DNA from: an uncultured Oscillibacter sp.
Lineage (GTDB): Bacteria; Bacillota; Clostridia; Oscillospirales; Oscillospiraceae
Length of the DNA: 22,194 nt
Direction of reading: 5' to 3'
Assembly (NCBI RefSeq): GCF_900546705.1
Contig: NZ_URDP01000030.1
Location: 1-22,194 of the forward strand
The notes beneath the pieces are model-generated. The model did no database searches and was not told where the DNA came from. It worked only from the letters and a program-made list of their open reading frames with translations. The position numbers and the translations under genes are program-made. Shown here piece by piece: positions 20,732 through 22,194 of the stretch. The stretch's first letter is position 1. Each line of letters starts with the position of its first letter.

Positions 20732-21227
20732 CACTGGCCATTCCCTCCCATACATGCACGTCCATCCGGTTGGCGTCCAGGTCCGTGGAGACGATAAAAG
20801 CGTCTGGCACCGCGGGGATCAGGTACTCCCGTTCGCCCCGGACGGTGTAAACCTTATGGGCGGGGTAGGACTCCACTGCCACCAGCTCTCCCAGCCGTGC
20901 GCCGGTATCGGCGTTGAAGACCTCCAGGCCCAGCAGCTCGTCGTCAAAGTACACGCCTTCGGGGAGGTGGGCATCGGCACGGCGGATATAGAGCACCTTG
21001 TCCCGCAGGGCCAGGGCGGCGTTCATGTCGTCCACACCGGGCAGCTTCATCAGCACAAGATTCTTGTGCACGTGGTTGGCGGTGGGCCGGACGGACTGGC
21101 CGTCCAGCAAAAATGTGGAAAAGCCAGTGAGAAAATGGGGATCGGCGTCCCGGGGCTGTACCCGAACCTCGCCCCGGATGCCGTGGGCACCCACGATCTT
21201 TCCGACTTTGATGGTATCCAGCTTCAT
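20721..21227 (-). CDS. rimM: Ribosome maturation factor RimM
   Basis: A 168-residue 30S maturation factor that binds ribosomal protein S19 and helps fold the 16S 3' domain. The N-terminal domain begins with IKVGKIVGAHGIRGEVRV (residues 6-23), and the C-terminal PRC-barrel covers about residues 95-165 (YFDDELLGLEVFNADTG). The ATG at 21227 has AGGAGG at 8-nt spacing; a longer open frame upstream is non-homologous and crosses the promoter. Normally rimM follows the KH-domain gene directly, but here 479 bp, including an opposite-strand gene and a terminator, separate them. It has its own promoter and is co-transcribed with trmD. Confidence 0.95.
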   Translation of the reverse strand: MKLDTIKVGKIVGAHGIRGEVRVQPRDADPHFLTGFSTFLLDGQSVRPTANHVHKNLVLMKLPGVDDMNAALALRDKVLYIRRADAHLPEGVYFDDELLGLEVFNADTGARLGELVAVESYPAHKVYTVRGEREYLIPAVPDAFIVSTDLDANRMDVHVWEGMASDEH

Positions 21228-21256
21228 GGGGGAAGCCTCCTTTTGTTGATAGAAGT

Positions 21257-21285
21257 AGTATAGCCTCTTTTGGCCAGACAGGCAA
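21257..21285 (-). promoter_or_regulatory. Promoter of rimM-trmD
   Basis: On the minus strand, TTGCCT (21285-21280), 17 nt and TATACT (21262-21257). It makes rimM-trmD independent of the rpsP transcript. Confidence 0.65.
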
Positions 21286-21293
21286 GGGGGCGG

Positions 21294-21322
21294 TTGCGCC
21301 ATGGGCGGTGATGTGGTATTCT
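21294..21322 (+). promoter_or_regulatory. Weak candidate promoter of the small membrane-protein gene
   Basis: TTGCGC at 21294-21299, 17 nt, TATTCT at 21317-21322. Spacing is ideal but the hexamers are poor (three and four of six). Confidence 0.35.
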
Positions 21323-21358
21323 GAAAACACGCTGAAGCGAAAAGGAAGGAGCAATTGC

Positions 21359-21649
21359 ATGGAGGGACACGAGGAGCAGATGGATCATCAGGAGACTGCA
21401 CCCCAGCAGGAGGTGCCGGTACAGCCGGTGAAGAAAAACGGTGTGAGCCGGCTGCTGTACATCATGGCGTTGGTGCTGTTTATCGGCGGCGCCGTGCTGG
21501 GGCTTGCCGTGTTCTGGATGACGGCGGACTATGCCGGCTGGCTGAACGCCGTCATCCAGATGGGAGCTGTCTGGGTCAATGCCGCCGTGTTCGGCGGGGT
21601 GCTGCTGGGCATTTCGGAGATCATCCGGCTGCTGGACCGGCACTCCTGA
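21359..21649 (+). CDS. Small two-helix membrane protein, unknown function
   Basis: A 96-residue protein I do not recognise. Residues 1-30 are hydrophilic and acidic (EGHEEQMDHQETAPQQE), followed by KKNG and two hydrophobic segments at about 34-53 (LLYIMALVLFIGGAVLGLAV) and 66-84 (MGAVWVNAAVFGGVLLGIS). It ends with IIRLLDRHS. The ATG at 21359 has GGAAGGAG 7 nt upstream, which supports real translation; the open frame extends to 21308, but that start has no ribosome site. It lies on the strand opposite to its ribosomal neighbours, between rimM and khpA, and is closed by a bidirectional terminator. Confidence 0.75.
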   Translation: MEGHEEQMDHQETAPQQEVPVQPVKKNGVSRLLYIMALVLFIGGAVLGLAVFWMTADYAGWLNAVIQMGAVWVNAAVFGGVLLGISEIIRLLDRHS

Positions 21650-21651
21650 CG

Positions 21652-21694
21652 GCAAAAAGAGAGAGGGGCGACCAGCGCCTCTCTCTTTTTTTGC
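21652..21694. terminator. Bidirectional terminator inside the rpsP-trmD cluster
   Basis: AGAGAGAGG (21658-21666) pairs with CCTCTCTCT (21678-21686), extended by A/T pairs and GC at the base, with T-runs reading both ways. It ends the small membrane-protein gene and also the rpsP-khpA transcript. A second small stem, TGCGTC/GACGCA at 21692-21706, precedes it on the minus strand. Confidence 0.85.
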
Positions 21695-21706
21695 GTCTTA
21701 GACGCA

Positions 21707-21937
21707 TTAGTCTACAATATCCACGGAAACCTTCACGCCGGTACGCTGGGCGTAGGAACGGATCACCGTCCGGATCTCCTTGGCAATGCGGCCCTGACGG
21801 CCGATCACCTTTCCCATATCGTCGGGGGCGACGCGCAGCTCCAACGTCAGCTCCTGCTCGCCCTGAATCTCCGTGACGGAGACGGCGTCGGGATCATCCA
21901 CAAGGTTTCTGGCGATGTAGAGCAGCAAGTCCTTCAT
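21707..21937 (-). CDS. khpA: KH-domain RNA-binding protein (YlqC/KhpA)
   Basis: A 76-residue single KH domain protein. The RNA-binding GxxG loop is GRQG in MGKVIGRQGRIAKEIRTVI (residues 41-59). Members of this family bind RNA, often with KhpB/EloR, and affect cell division and elongation in streptococci and related bacteria. The length is typical. The ATG at 21937 has GGAGG 7 nt upstream and starts 15 bp after the rpsP stop, the usual neighbour order. The stop is followed by the bidirectional terminator. Confidence 0.93.
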   Translation of the reverse strand: MKDLLLYIARNLVDDPDAVSVTEIQGEQELTLELRVAPDDMGKVIGRQGRIAKEIRTVIRSYAQRTGVKVSVDIVD

Positions 21938-21952
21938 GCTCCGTCCTCCGGA

Positions 21953-22192
21953 TCAGAGGACTTCCACTTTTTTCAGCAGAGCTCTGACCGTGTCGGTGGG
22001 CTGGGCGCCGGACTTGATCCAGGCCTGAGCGCGCTCGGTGTCAATCTTGATCTCGGCGGGGGAGACGCAGGGGTTGTAAGTGCCCAGCTCCTCAATGAAG
22101 CGGCCGTCGCGGGGGAAGCGGGAATCGGCCACCACAACGCGGTAGAAAGGAGCCTTCTTGGCGCCCATGCGGCGCAGTCTGATCTTAACCAT
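21953..22192 (-). CDS. rpsP: 30S ribosomal protein S16
   Basis: A complete 79-residue S16: MVKIRLRRMGAKKAPFYRVV at the start, VADSRFPRDGRFIEELG and YNPCVSP follow, all strongly conserved. It is part of the 5' domain of the 30S subunit. The C-terminus is short, ending at LLKKVEVL, within the family range. Only two bases lie upstream in the window, so the promoter and ribosome site are not visible. First visible gene of the khpA transcript. Confidence 0.97.
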   Translation of the reverse strand: MVKIRLRRMGAKKAPFYRVVVADSRFPRDGRFIEELGTYNPCVSPAEIKIDTERAQAWIKSGAQPTDTVRALLKKVEVL

Positions 22193-22194
22193 AG

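Noticed and set aside
1..22194. CRISPR arrays, insertion sequences, prophage genes, tRNA or rRNA genes
   Set aside because: No regularly spaced repeats, transposase or integrase motifs, or cloverleaf-like segments were seen on either strand.

Overview
The window looks like a chromosomal segment of a GC-rich, anaerobic gut Firmicute, probably an Oscillospiraceae member of the Flavonifractor/Oscillibacter/Lawsonibacter kind. This rests on high GC with strong AGGAGG ribosome sites, a short-form ATP-type PEP carboxykinase, a DUF348-G5-3D wall protein, a ferredoxin-tailed aldo/keto reductase, and many amino-acid transport and catabolic genes. The genus assignment is inference. No tRNA, rRNA, CRISPR array, insertion sequence or phage gene was found.

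Layout. (1) 1-2494, minus: an aconitase-superfamily hydratase cut by the left window edge, and an isochorismatase/nicotinamidase-fold hydrolase upstream of it. (2) 2671-7926: a 454-residue NSS-type Na+ symporter, a divergent LysR regulator, a Cys/Met-metabolism PLP lyase and an AGCS-type Na+/amino-acid symporter. This reads as a Na+-driven amino-acid uptake and degradation locus. (3) 8039-10379, minus: a tandem pair of paralogous M20 zinc peptidases, translationally coupled. (4) 10588-11247: a cytidylate-kinase-like P-loop protein. (5) 11294-13574: a stand-alone ModE-type HTH regulator divergent from an operon of Fe-S aldo/keto reductase, WapI-like acidic protein and small zinc-ribbon membrane protein. 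(6) 13634-16252, minus: pckA and ksgA, with a divergent YjjG-like HAD phosphatase at 16382-17068. (7) 17141-18172, minus: a membrane-anchored DUF348-G5-3D peptidoglycan protein behind a long regulatory region that contains a WalR-consensus box. (8) 18704-19909: diaminopropionate ammonia-lyase. (9) 19946-22192, minus: trmD, rimM, khpA and rpsP, the conserved ribosome and tRNA-modification cluster, split by a small membrane-protein gene on the opposite strand.

The main theme is amino-acid and peptide use: two Na+ symporters, two peptidases, two PLP lyases and PEP carboxykinase. Most intergenic gaps contain recognisable sigma-A type promoters and strong, often bidirectional, intrinsic terminators. 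The most distinctive signals are regulatory. Two regulator/target pairs have divergent promoters that share one -35 hexamer inside an inverted repeat. A WalR-type box lies upstream of the 3D-domain gene. An A/U hairpin abuts the ribosome site of the diaminopropionate ammonia-lyase gene. I did not find a clear new defence or mobile system.
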